Assembly: GCA_902478885.1 (NCBI GenBank)
Contig: CABSMS010000018.1
Coordinates: 1 to 27,847, forward strand
Source: an uncultured Collinsella sp.
Lineage (GTDB): Bacteria > Actinomycetota > Coriobacteriia > Coriobacteriales > Coriobacteriaceae
Direction of reading: 5' to 3'
DNA length: 27,847 nucleotides
Positions 21,377-27,847 of this stretch are shown one piece after another. The notes below the pieces were generated by a model. It saw nothing but the letters and a program-made list of their open reading frames with translations, was not told where the DNA came from and did not search any database. A program made the position numbers and the translations under genes. Each line of letters starts with the position of its first letter. Position 1 is the first letter of the stretch.

Positions 21377-22378
21377 TTAAAGAGCGCTCAGACTCGGGGT
21401 CCAGGCGATGGTGGGAGTCGTACCGTCGAGAGTCTCGTTAATGGTGGCGGCCATACCGGCGAGTAGGCTATTCTCGCTTACGGTGAGCGTCTTGTAGCCG
21501 CCGGCACGCATGAGCTCGCGAATCACCACGGCGCCAGCCAAGATCACGCCCGCGCGTTTGGGCTGTACACCCGGTAGCGCGGCGATGCCGTCCGCGTCCA
21601 ACACAGACATGCGCTCGATAGCGGCCGAGACCTGCTCCAGCGAAAGCTCGCGCAGGTGCACGAAGCTCGAATCATACGGCTCCAGCTCGTGAACCAGCGC
21701 CACGAGCGTGGTGACGGTGCCACCCACCGCGACCAGGCGCTCTGCACGCTCAAAATTGCTCGGCAGGCCCTCAAAATAGGCGGCGAACTGCTCGCCCGCC
21801 CAGTTGGCAGCGGCAGCAAGCTCGCCGTCCGCAGGCGGCAGTGCCGAGAAAAACCGCTCGGTCACGCGGCGGCAACCGATGTCCAGCGAGCGAGTTCCCT
21901 CCAGCGCGAAGACGTCGCGCTCCGGCGCATAGACGCCCGTCGCGAGCTCCGTGGATCCGCCGCCCGAATCGGCAACAATGATGCGCTCGCCAGCAAAGTC
22001 GTGCGCCACGCCAAAAAATGTCAGGCGCGCCTCGACCTCGCCCGGAATCACCTGCGGCTCGAGCCCCAGCTCGCGCAGGCCGTCCAGCAGCAGCGCGGCA
22101 TTGGACGCATCGCGCGCGGCGCTCGTGCACGTGGTGCAGATGCACGCGGCCCCAAAGGCACGGGCCTCGTCCACAAACATGCGGCACGCAGCGAGCACGC
22201 GCTCAACGGCCGCCTCGCAAAAGCGACCCGTCGCGTCCACGCCCTCGCCCAGGTCGGTAATCTCGGTATGCTTGGACGATTCCACGATCGCCCCGCCCTC
22301 GACCTGGGCCAGCACCAGTCGCGACGACACCGTTCCCAGGTCAATCGCCGCCACCTTATATCGTTTGTAATTCGTCAT
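21377..22378 (-). CDS. Ppx/GppA-family exopolyphosphatase / pppGpp phosphatase
   Basis: 333 residues. ASKHA-fold phosphohydrolase acting on polyphosphate or pppGpp. AAIDLGTVSSRLVLA (phosphate-1 motif; usually GTNS), VADSGGGSTELA (phosphate-2) and VAVGGTVTTLVAL are in place. Single two-lobed catalytic unit without the longer C-terminal extension of E. coli Ppx, as in actinobacterial Ppx1-type proteins. The ATG at 22378 has GGAGGGGAG 6 nt upstream and follows the septum-initiator stop by 20 nt. Which of the two substrates it prefers cannot be told. Confidence 0.93.
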   Translation of the reverse strand: MTNYKRYKVAAIDLGTVSSRLVLAQVEGGAIVESSKHTEITDLGEGVDATGRFCEAAVERVLAACRMFVDEARAFGAACICTTCTSAARDASNAALLLDGLRELGLEPQVIPGEVEARLTFFGVAHDFAGERIIVADSGGGSTELATGVYAPERDVFALEGTRSLDIGCRRVTERFFSALPPADGELAAAANWAGEQFAAYFEGLPSNFERAERLVAVGGTVTTLVALVHELEPYDSSFVHLRELSLEQVSAAIERMSVLDADGIAALPGVQPKRAGVILAGAVVIRELMRAGGYKTLTVSENSLLAGMAATINETLDGTTPTIAWTPSLSAL

Positions 22379-22398
22379 TGCAGGCTCCCCTCCGGGCG

Positions 22399-23160
22399 CT
22401 ATTTGCCGTTGGACACGACCGTCTGCCCCTCGACGCCGTTAAATCCAAACAGCATATCGAGCGTCTGGATGTACCACGGCGCGTCCTTGCCGACCTCTTC
22501 GATCTCTTTGGCGACTTCGCTGGCCTTCTTGGCGTTCGAGGACTTTTTGCTCGACGACGAGTCCGAATCGTCGTCGAGGCCCAGCACGTCAATCTTGGTC
22601 TCGCCGGGCATCACCAGGCCCAGGTCCTCGGTCGCCGCGTCCTTAATGCCCTCCTCCGAGAGCAGTTTGTCGACGCTTTTCTGCAGCTCGTCGTTGTACT
22701 GCTGGCGAATCTCGACCTGCTTGGCCAAGATATCGCTCGAGCGTTTGGCGACGTACAGGTCGCGCACGGGGAAATACAGGCTCACGAGCACCAGGGCAAC
22801 GACGATGCCGATGAATAGCCCTCGCTGAGGACCGTGGGTAAAGTCGTAGATCGCCTTGACCACCGCGTTGTCGTTGGCGTAGTGCATAAAGTCCGAGCCC
22901 GAAAGACGGTTCGAGGGCCTGCTCGACCTATCGTGCGTTTGAGCCGACGAGCGCTGAGCATGCGACGAACGTGCCGGGCGCACCGGTCCATCTGACGAAG
23001 TATTCACATGAGCATTGGGGCGCGAGGTACTTGTCGGGCGCTGCGTGGAGCGGTCGGCGCCGGCGTAGACGGACCCACCGAGCTGCACCGTGCGCGCACG
23101 GCGAGACGACGGCTCGCGCGAACCGGCGGAATAATACCTGTTGTCGTAAATCTGATCCAT
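22399..23160 (-). CDS. Septum formation initiator protein (FtsB/DivIC family)
   Basis: 253 residues from the ATG at 23160 (AAGG 5 nt upstream). A long, basic, Ser/Arg-rich cytoplasmic N-terminus (1-110) precedes one membrane helix (about 114-131, GLFIGIVVALVLVSLYFP). An extracytoplasmic coiled-coil-like stretch (132-170, LAKQVEIRQQYNDELQKSVD) and EEGIKDAATEDLGLVMPGET follow, the typical core of the family. FtsB/DivIC partners FtsL and FtsQ/DivIB to activate septal wall synthesis. A Ser/Asp/Lys-rich tail (about 195-225) is unusual. Position between eno and ppx matches the actinobacterial arrangement and supports the assignment. Confidence 0.85.
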   Translation of the reverse strand: MDQIYDNRYYSAGSREPSSRRARTVQLGGSVYAGADRSTQRPTSTSRPNAHVNTSSDGPVRPARSSHAQRSSAQTHDRSSRPSNRLSGSDFMHYANDNAVVKAIYDFTHGPQRGLFIGIVVALVLVSLYFPVRDLYVAKRSSDILAKQVEIRQQYNDELQKSVDKLLSEEGIKDAATEDLGLVMPGETKIDVLGLDDDSDSSSSKKSSNAKKASEVAKEIEEVGKDAPWYIQTLDMLFGFNGVEGQTVVSNGK

Positions 23161-23203
23161 GTGCGCCTTGTGCGGTTGAGGTTTGTTTGCGCTAAGTCCT
23201 TTA

Positions 23204-23209
23204 GTTATA
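23204..23209 (-). promoter_or_regulatory. Extended -10 promoter for the septum initiator gene
   Basis: TGCTATAAC on the minus strand is an extended -10 element 44 nt before the ATG at 23160, just after the enolase terminator. The septum initiator and ppx therefore probably have their own promoter. Confidence 0.5.
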
Positions 23210-23257
23210 GCACGAGCGCCCGCACCGCCTTCGTCAGCCTTTGCTCGACATAAAAAA

Positions 23258-23283
23258 GGCGCTGAGCCGTATGGCCCAGCGCC
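23258..23283 (-). terminator. Enolase terminator
   Basis: GGCGCTG and CAGCGCC pair, with an inner GCC-GTAT-GGC stem. The minus strand continues TTTTTT. It separates eno from the septum initiator gene. Confidence 0.9.
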
Positions 23284-23355
23284 CATAGTTCTTTGCGGCA
23301 TCCAGCCAAGGCGGGGAGGAACCGAGTCAGCCTCCCCCTCGCCAAATTCGCCCGT

Positions 23356-24645
23356 TTAGCGAATGTTGTAGAACGCGGCCTTGCCGGCGTAGCGCGCGCT
23401 GCCCTCGAGCTCGTCCTCGATGCGGATGAGCTGGTTGTACTTGGCAATACGATCGCTGCGGCACGGTGCGCCCGACTTAATCTGGCCGGCGTTGACGCCC
23501 ACGACCAGGTCGGCGATTGTGGAGTCCTCGGTCTCGCCAGAACGGTGACTCACGATGCAAGCGTAGCCGGCCTCCTTGGCGGTTTCGATGGCCTCGAGCG
23601 ACTCGGTGAGCGTGCCAATCTGGTTGACCTTGACCAGGATTGCATTGGCGGCGCCCAGCTCGATGCCCTTCTTAAGGCGCTCGGTGTTGGTGACGAACAG
23701 GTCGTCGCCCACCAGCTGCACCTTGTTGCCAATGCGACGGGTGAGCTCAACCCAGCCGTCCCAGTCCTCCTCGGCCATACCATCCTCGATGGAGATGATG
23801 GGATAGGTGTCGACAAGCTTCTCCCAGTAATCGACCATCTGAGCGCTCGTGTACTCAACACCCTCGCCCTTGAGCTCGTACATGCCGGTCTCGGCGTTGT
23901 AGAACTCGGTCGATGCCGGATCCATGGCGTACATGAAGTCGACGCCGGGCTTAAAGCCAGCCTTCTCCACGGCCTTGGTGATGTACTCGAACGGCTCGGC
24001 ATTGGTCTTGAGGTTAGGCGCGAAACCGCCCTCGTCGCCCACGCCGCCGCCCAGGCCGGCCTCGTGCAGCACGCCCTTGAGGGTGTGGTAGACCTCGGCG
24101 CACCAGCGCAGGCCCTCGGCAAAGCTCGAAGCACCCACGGGCATGATCATGAACTCCTGGAAGTCAACGTTGTTGTCGGCATGCACGCCGCCGTTGAGGA
24201 TGTTCATCATGGGCGTGGGCAGCAGGTGAGCGTTGACGCCGCCCAGGTACTGGTACAGCGACAGGCCCGCCGACTCTGCCGCAGCGCGGGCAACGGCCAG
24301 CGATACGCCCAGAATGGCGTTGGCGCCGAGCTTGGTCTTGTTGGGGGTACCGTCCGCGGCGATCAGCGCGGCATCGACGGCGCGCTGGTCGAAGGCATCG
24401 AGGCCCACGACGGCGTTGGCGCACTCGTTGTTGACGTGCTCGACGGCTTGCGAAACGCCCTTGCCCAGGTAGCGACCCTTGTCGCCGTCGCGCAGCTCGC
24501 AAGCTTCGAAAGCGCCGGTCGAAGCGCCCGAAGGCACCATCGCGCGACCGAAGCTGCCGTCCTCGAGCACGACCTCGACCTCGACGGTGGGGTTGCCGCG
24601 GCTGTCGAGTACCTCGCGACCGTAGACATCCAAAATATCGCTCAT
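23356..24645 (-). CDS. eno: Enolase
   Basis: Glycolytic 2-phosphoglycerate dehydratase, 429 residues, full length. Family motifs: EVLDSRGNPTVEVEV, VPSGASTGAFEACELRDGDK, LPTPMMNILNGGVHADNNVD, FMIMPVGA, metal ligands in YAMDPASTEFYN, SIEDGMAEEDWDGW and LVGDDLFVTN, catalytic lysine in ILVKVNQIGTLTES, and the signature SHRSGETEDSTIADL. GAGGGAG 5 nt before the ATG supports the start. Upstream (24646-24836) are a GCGCCA-ATG-TGGCGC dyad (24697-24711) and two AAGTTAGCC direct repeats (24722 and 24757), possible control sites. Confidence 0.98.
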   Translation of the reverse strand: MSDILDVYGREVLDSRGNPTVEVEVVLEDGSFGRAMVPSGASTGAFEACELRDGDKGRYLGKGVSQAVEHVNNECANAVVGLDAFDQRAVDAALIAADGTPNKTKLGANAILGVSLAVARAAAESAGLSLYQYLGGVNAHLLPTPMMNILNGGVHADNNVDFQEFMIMPVGASSFAEGLRWCAEVYHTLKGVLHEAGLGGGVGDEGGFAPNLKTNAEPFEYITKAVEKAGFKPGVDFMYAMDPASTEFYNAETGMYELKGEGVEYTSAQMVDYWEKLVDTYPIISIEDGMAEEDWDGWVELTRRIGNKVQLVGDDLFVTNTERLKKGIELGAANAILVKVNQIGTLTESLEAIETAKEAGYACIVSHRSGETEDSTIADLVVGVNAGQIKSGAPCRSDRIAKYNQLIRIEDELEGSARYAGKAAFYNIR

Positions 24646-24696
24646 GTTGTCTCCCTCTCACTTGGAAACGGGTTGAATGATTGGCGACACGGCATT

Positions 24697-24765
24697 GCGC
24701 CAATGTGGCGCTTTGGTTTGCAAGTTAGCCTTGTCACACTTTTTGCATTATGCCCTAAGTTAGCC
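24697..24765. promoter_or_regulatory. Candidate control region upstream of eno
   Basis: It holds a perfect dyad GCGCCA-ATG-TGGCGC (24697-24711) and two exact 9-bp direct repeats AAGTTAGCC at 24722-24730 and 24757-24765. Between the repeats is an A/T-rich stretch where the promoter probably lies. No clear -35/-10 pair could be fixed. Confidence 0.35.
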
Positions 24766-24836
24766 GAGGGATACACTTGATTTTCGAAAAATTTAGCGGG
24801 AACGATAAGGCATGTCAGCCCGTCGTTCCCGCAGTC

Positions 24837-25697
24837 TTACTCCTCCGCCTTTGCGGCATCCCACAGGTCGTTGAGGCCGTGGGTCGAAAGCTCGGCAAGA
24901 TCCACGTGAGCATCGGCCGCCATCTGCTCCATCGCGGCCCAGCGACGGCGGAACTTGGCCGTGCTCGCGCGCAGGGCGCTCTCGGCGTCAATGCCCTCCT
25001 TGCGCGCGACGTTGACCAAGGCAAAGAGCAGATCGCCAAACTCCATTTCGCGCTCGGGCGTTCCGGGGGCCTCGGCCTCAAACTCGGCACGCTCCTCGGC
25101 GACCTCATCCCACACGTTCTGGACCGTCTCCCACTCAAAGCCCACGGCAGCCGCCTTGCGTGACACCTTCTGCGCCTGCATCAACGCCGGCAGATGCGTG
25201 GGCACGCCATCGAGCAGACCCTCGGGCGCGGCCTCGCCCGCCGCCACGGCCTTGTCCTTGGCGGCTTTCTCGGCAAGCTTGACCTCGTCCCAAATCTTGA
25301 GTACCTCGTCGGAGCTGTCGGCATCCGCATCGCCAAACACGTGCGGATGACGGCGAATGAGCTTGGCGTCGATATCGCGCGCCACGTCGGCCAGCGTAAA
25401 CTCGCCGGCGTCGGCAGCAATCTGCGCATGCAGCACGACCTGCATGAGCACGTCACCCAGCTCCTCGCGCAGGTGAACCGCGTCGTCCGCCTCGATGCAG
25501 TCGAGCGCCTCGTAGGCCTCCTCGATCATGTTCTTGCCGATGCTCTGATGCGTCTGTTCGCGGTCCCACGGGCAGCCATCGGGCTGACGCAGACGCCAGA
25601 CGGTCTGCACCAGATGTTGTAGCTCGGCCGACGCGTCGACCAGCGTGGACAGATCGCGCGAGCCCTCGGCATTTTGCTGAGCCATGTGCTGCACCAT
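24837..25697 (-). CDS. mazG: MazG nucleoside triphosphate pyrophosphohydrolase
   Basis: Hydrolyses (d)NTPs to monophosphates, house-cleaning aberrant nucleotides. 286 residues with two MazG domains: the first with CPWDREQTHQS, NMIEEAYEALDCIE and LREELGDVLMQVVLHA (the EExxE/ExxD metal site), the second with VGFEWETVQNVWDEVAEERAE in parts and MEFGDLLFALVNVARKEGID. The ATG at 25697 follows the yfcE-like stop by 2 nt with AGGAGG 7 nt upstream, lying inside the preceding gene's end, so it is in an operon. The start MVQHMAQQ could alternatively be the second Met, 4 codons on. Confidence 0.94.
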   Translation of the reverse strand: MVQHMAQQNAEGSRDLSTLVDASAELQHLVQTVWRLRQPDGCPWDREQTHQSIGKNMIEEAYEALDCIEADDAVHLREELGDVLMQVVLHAQIAADAGEFTLADVARDIDAKLIRRHPHVFGDADADSSDEVLKIWDEVKLAEKAAKDKAVAAGEAAPEGLLDGVPTHLPALMQAQKVSRKAAAVGFEWETVQNVWDEVAEERAEFEAEAPGTPEREMEFGDLLFALVNVARKEGIDAESALRASTAKFRRRWAAMEQMAADAHVDLAELSTHGLNDLWDAAKAEE

Positions 25698-25699
25698 GG

Positions 25700-26248
25700 T
25701 TATTCCTCCTCCAGGATCACATGGCGGAACGCTCCGCCCTCGTAGATGCCGTAGCTGTGCGTGCCGTCCTTGGGGATGCTCACGCTGCCGGGGTTGAAGA
25801 GCCACAGGCCCGGGTGCGCGGCGCTTTCCTCGTTAACCTTGATGTGCGTATGGCCGTAGACGAGCGCGGAGCCCTCGGGCAGCGCGGGCGCGTGATCGAC
25901 GCTATTGTGCATGCCGGCGCCAAAAACGTGGCCGTGCGTCAGGAACAGTTCACGGCCGGTCTCGTCGAACAGCGTGGCGTAATCCGCCATGACGGGGAAG
26001 TCGAGGACCATCTGGTCGACCTCGGCGTCGCAGTTGCCGCGCACCGCGATGATGCGATCGGCCAGGGCGTTGAGCAGCGGAATCACACGCTTGGGGGCGT
26101 AGTCGCGCGGCAGGTCGTTGCGCGGGCCGTGGTAGAGCAGGTCGCCCAGCAGCACAATGCGGTCGGGCTGCTCGGACTCGATGGCGGCGCAGAGGCGCTC
26201 GGTCCAATATGCCGAACCGTGGATGTCGGAGGCGATGAGGTATTTCAT
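25700..26248 (-). CDS. yfcE: YfcE-type phosphodiesterase
   Basis: 182 residues, typical for the YfcE/MJ0936 branch of metallophosphoesterases. Motifs: SDIHGS (D8, H10), LLGDLLYHGPRN, VRGNCD, LFLTHGHVFG, VYGHTHIKV, and NPGSVSIPK near the C-terminus. Acts on phosphodiesters in vitro in E. coli; the in vivo substrate is unclear. AAAGGA 5 nt upstream supports the ATG at 26248. It lies between the LarC-like gene (53 nt upstream) and mazG (2 nt downstream), probably one transcript. Confidence 0.92.
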   Translation of the reverse strand: MKYLIASDIHGSAYWTERLCAAIESEQPDRIVLLGDLLYHGPRNDLPRDYAPKRVIPLLNALADRIIAVRGNCDAEVDQMVLDFPVMADYATLFDETGRELFLTHGHVFGAGMHNSVDHAPALPEGSALVYGHTHIKVNEESAAHPGLWLFNPGSVSIPKDGTHSYGIYEGGAFRHVILEEE

Positions 26249-26301
26249 GGTGTTCCTTTCGGTGAGGTTAATGGGGTGGGTGTGGCGCGTCGCCGACCGT
26301 G

Positions 26302-26787
26302 TCACTCAAATTGCAGAGCCGCGGCTTGTGCTGCCTGCATCACGCGCTGGAGCGGCACATTGTGCTCGCGGGCAAGGCGGGCGCAGTCCTCGTACTCGGG
26401 CGCTGCACGCTCGCTGCCGTCGGGCAGGGTGGCCACCTTGACGGACACCTCGCCCCATGGCGTCGCCACCTGCTCAAAGCGGCGTGGCAGGCAAACGCGT
26501 TCCATGACCTGGCGACGAATGCCGTTGGTCGTGGTTTCCAAAAAGATGATCGTCTGCAGGCGCTCGATGTCCTCGTGGGCGCAGATTACCTGCAGCTGCC
26601 AGCCGGGACGGCCTTTCTTGCAATAGACGGGCAGCCAGTGCACCTCGCGCGCACCCGCCTCGCGCAGGCGGTCGGCGGCGTAGGCGAGTACCTCGGGCGA
26701 CGCGTCGTCAATATCGCATTCCAGCTTGACGATGGTTTCGGGCGCATCGGTCTCGCGGGACAGTGGGGATGCGCTATCGCATGGCAT
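26302..26787 (-). CDS. Stand-alone LarC C-terminal domain (nickel insertion protein, LarC2-like)
   Basis: 161 residues from the ATG at 26787 (AAAGGAG 9 nt upstream). The sequence matches the C-terminal part of LarC: VKLECDIDDASPEVLAYAAD, CKKGRPGWQLQVICA, FLETTTNGIRRQVMER, GEVSVKVATLPDG and APEYEDCARLAREHNVPL. LarC is the CTP-dependent nickel insertase that completes the lactate racemase cofactor; in Lactobacillus plantarum it is encoded as larC1 and larC2 joined by ribosomal frameshifting. Here no larC1 sequence precedes it; the upstream DNA holds a foldback repeat. It may be a genuine short homologue with another role, or the partner lies elsewhere. Confidence 0.8.
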   Translation of the reverse strand: MPCDSASPLSRETDAPETIVKLECDIDDASPEVLAYAADRLREAGAREVHWLPVYCKKGRPGWQLQVICAHEDIERLQTIIFLETTTNGIRRQVMERVCLPRRFEQVATPWGEVSVKVATLPDGSERAAPEYEDCARLAREHNVPLQRVMQAAQAAALQFE

Positions 26788-26930
26788 ACGGTCCGGCTCC
26801 TTTCCGCGCGGGCTCGTTTTGTTCATCCAAACGCTAGCACATCGCGGGCGGCGCAGGGGCGGCGTCATGGGATAGGTGCGACTTTTGCTGGGCGCAAGTG
26901 CTGGCGCGCTCCAACGCCGGCCCGCTCCAC

Positions 26931-27000
26931 TCAAACGTGTACGTCAGCCTCCAAACATGTCATTTTTTGCAGCTTTTGGAGGCTGATGTACACGTTTTGA
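26931..27000. repeat. 70-bp foldback element
   Basis: Arms 26931-26955 and 26975-27000 are reverse complements apart from one substitution and one extra base; both contain ACGTGTAC and CAGCCTCCAAA or its complement. The pairing extends weakly outward to CGCTC/GAGCG. The 19-bp centre is A/T-rich. It lies in the divergent spacer between the LarC-like and PHP genes; the rest of 26788-27127 holds only promoter-like sequence. Confidence 0.75.
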
Positions 27001-27089
27001 GAGCGCAAGCGAGGCCGCACCGCGCGTCGCGCAGCCTTTCCAATCGATTTCGACCCCCGGCGTGTCCGGCGTGTTGAGAGCTGCGCCAT

Positions 27090-27095
27090 TACAAT
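27090..27095 (+). promoter_or_regulatory. Candidate -10 element of the PHP phosphatase gene
   Basis: TACAAT lies 32 nt before the ATG. No good -35 is seen. Confidence 0.3.
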
Positions 27096-27127
27096 GGAGC
27101 GGATTCACCAAATGCAAAGGAGCTGCC

Positions 27128-27809
27128 ATGTCTGCTTGCCCGCTGGTCGATTGCCACACCCACACCTCGTTTTCGGACGGACATGCCTCGTTTGAGGAAA
27201 ACGTCCGCGCTGCCGCGGCCGCTGGCTGCCGGATCATGGTCTCGACCGACCACCTCACCTTACCCGCCAGCATGGATGCCAACTGCGAAGTGCAGGTTGT
27301 CGAGGGCGACCTGCCGGTACATCGCCTGGCTTTTGAGGATGCTCGCAAGCTTGCCGCGCAGATTGCGCCGGATCTCAGCTTTATCTATGGCTTTGAATGC
27401 GATTGGTACGAGGGCTGCGAGCCTTTGGTTGAGCGCTGGTCCCAGGGCGCCGTGGTGCGCCTGGGTAGCGTGCATTGGATTGGTAACCCGGGCGATATTG
27501 CGGCAGGCGCCGCGGGTACGGCGGGAACGGAGGACGTCGCTCGTCCCGATACGCCCGATTCCCTTTGCGGTTGGATCGACGACGACACCAACCTGCATGT
27601 TTGGGAAAACTTAGGCGTGCGCGGCGTGTGGGAGCGCTACGTCGACGACTGGTGCCGCGCCTGCGAGAGCCCACTCAACTTTGATGTAATGGCTCACCCC
27701 GACCTGGTCATGCGCTTTTCGAAGGAAGGCTTTGCGCCCGACTTTGACCCCGCACCGTTTTGGCAGCAGATGGCCGAGTGCGCGCACGATACGGGCCGCC
27801 GCGTTGAGG
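27128..27809 (+). CDS. PHP-family histidinol-phosphatase, 3' end missing
   Basis: 227 codons are visible before the adapter. N-terminal PHP metal motifs are DCHTHTSFSDGH (H10, H12) and STDHLTLP (D41, H42). Later GFECDWYEG, LGSVHWIG and FDVMAHPDLVMRF fit the HisK-type histidinol phosphatase, usually 260-290 residues. It would dephosphorylate L-histidinol phosphate in histidine synthesis, though some relatives act on other phosphates. AAAGGAG 5 nt upstream fixes the start. The frame runs on into adapter-encoded residues (VSYTHLRAHET), which are not part of the protein; the true C-terminus is lost. Confidence 0.85.
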
Positions 27810-27847
27810 CTGTCTCTTATACACATCTCCGAGCCCACGAGACTAGC
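27810..27847. other. Illumina Nextera adapter sequence (contamination)
   Basis: CTGTCTCTTATACACATCT (27810-27828) is the Tn5 mosaic end used in Nextera libraries. It is followed by CCGAGCCCACGAGAC (27829-27843), the Nextera read-2 adapter, and then TAGC, probably the start of an index. It is not genomic. Confidence 0.98.

Noticed and set aside
21149..21466. ORF beginning MAELAYAGDLKS on the plus strand
   Set aside because: This is the usual false translation of a tRNA-Leu gene; the region is tRNA, terminator and foldback repeat.
23293..24780. 495-codon plus-strand ORF opposite eno
   Set aside because: Antisense shadow of enolase.
27611..27838. Minus-strand ORF starting MGSEMCIRDS
   Set aside because: Its start lies in the Nextera adapter; it is an artefact peptide.
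1..27847. CRISPR array, rRNA operon, IS transposase or prophage genes
   Set aside because: None found: no regularly spaced direct repeats, no rRNA-like sequence and no transposase or integrase motifs in any frame read.

Overview
The window is a GC-rich, gene-dense piece of bacterial chromosome. Gene content and style (PcrA with Ala/Pro-rich extensions, an enolase / septum-initiator / Ppx-GppA / MazG cluster, a DUF2207 protein, many short intergenic foldback repeats) suggest an actinobacterium of the class Coriobacteriia, most like Collinsella. This is recognition from memory, not a database search. The last 38 bases match the Illumina Nextera transposase adapter, so the right edge is a contig end with untrimmed adapter and the window is probably a whole contig.

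Left end (1-1095): an A/T-rich MarR-type regulator runs off the left edge. It is preceded by an overlapping 21-codon small ORF with a strong ribosome binding site. Next come apparent remnants of an overlapping gene pair and a 130-bp imperfect palindrome. Composition and broken frames make this the accessory part of the window. From 1096: pcrA helicase (-), uppP (-), a universal stress protein (+), then an orphan BceRS-like two-component pair (-), an unrecognised 243-residue protein (-) and purH (-).

Middle (10.9-19.6 kb): a GNAT acetyltransferase (+), a 226-bp foldback repeat, a secreted/membrane DUF2207 protein (-), a structured intergenic region, gluQ (tRNA-Asp modification, apparently leaderless, +), a metallophosphoesterase (-), a 79-residue membrane protein (-), a 181-bp foldback repeat, and a three-gene (+) operon of a DUF4342-like membrane protein, an OmpR-family regulator and a sensor kinase.

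Right part (19.6-27.8 kb): a VOC protein and a lone GatB-type PTS IIB subunit (-), a membrane-anchored helical protein (+), tRNA-Leu(UAA), then a (-) block ppx/gppA, septum initiator (FtsB/DivIC-like), eno, mazG, yfcE-like phosphodiesterase and a stand-alone LarC C-terminal domain. A PHP-family histidinol phosphatase (+) is cut off by the adapter.

The main structural theme is a series of unrelated long-armed inverted repeats in intergenic spaces (959-1088, 6010-6102, 11601-11826, 16574-16754, 21297-21363, 26931-27000), several with further hairpins nested inside. They look like separate families of non-coding foldback or MITE-like elements. No CRISPR array, rRNA, insertion-sequence transposase or prophage was seen.
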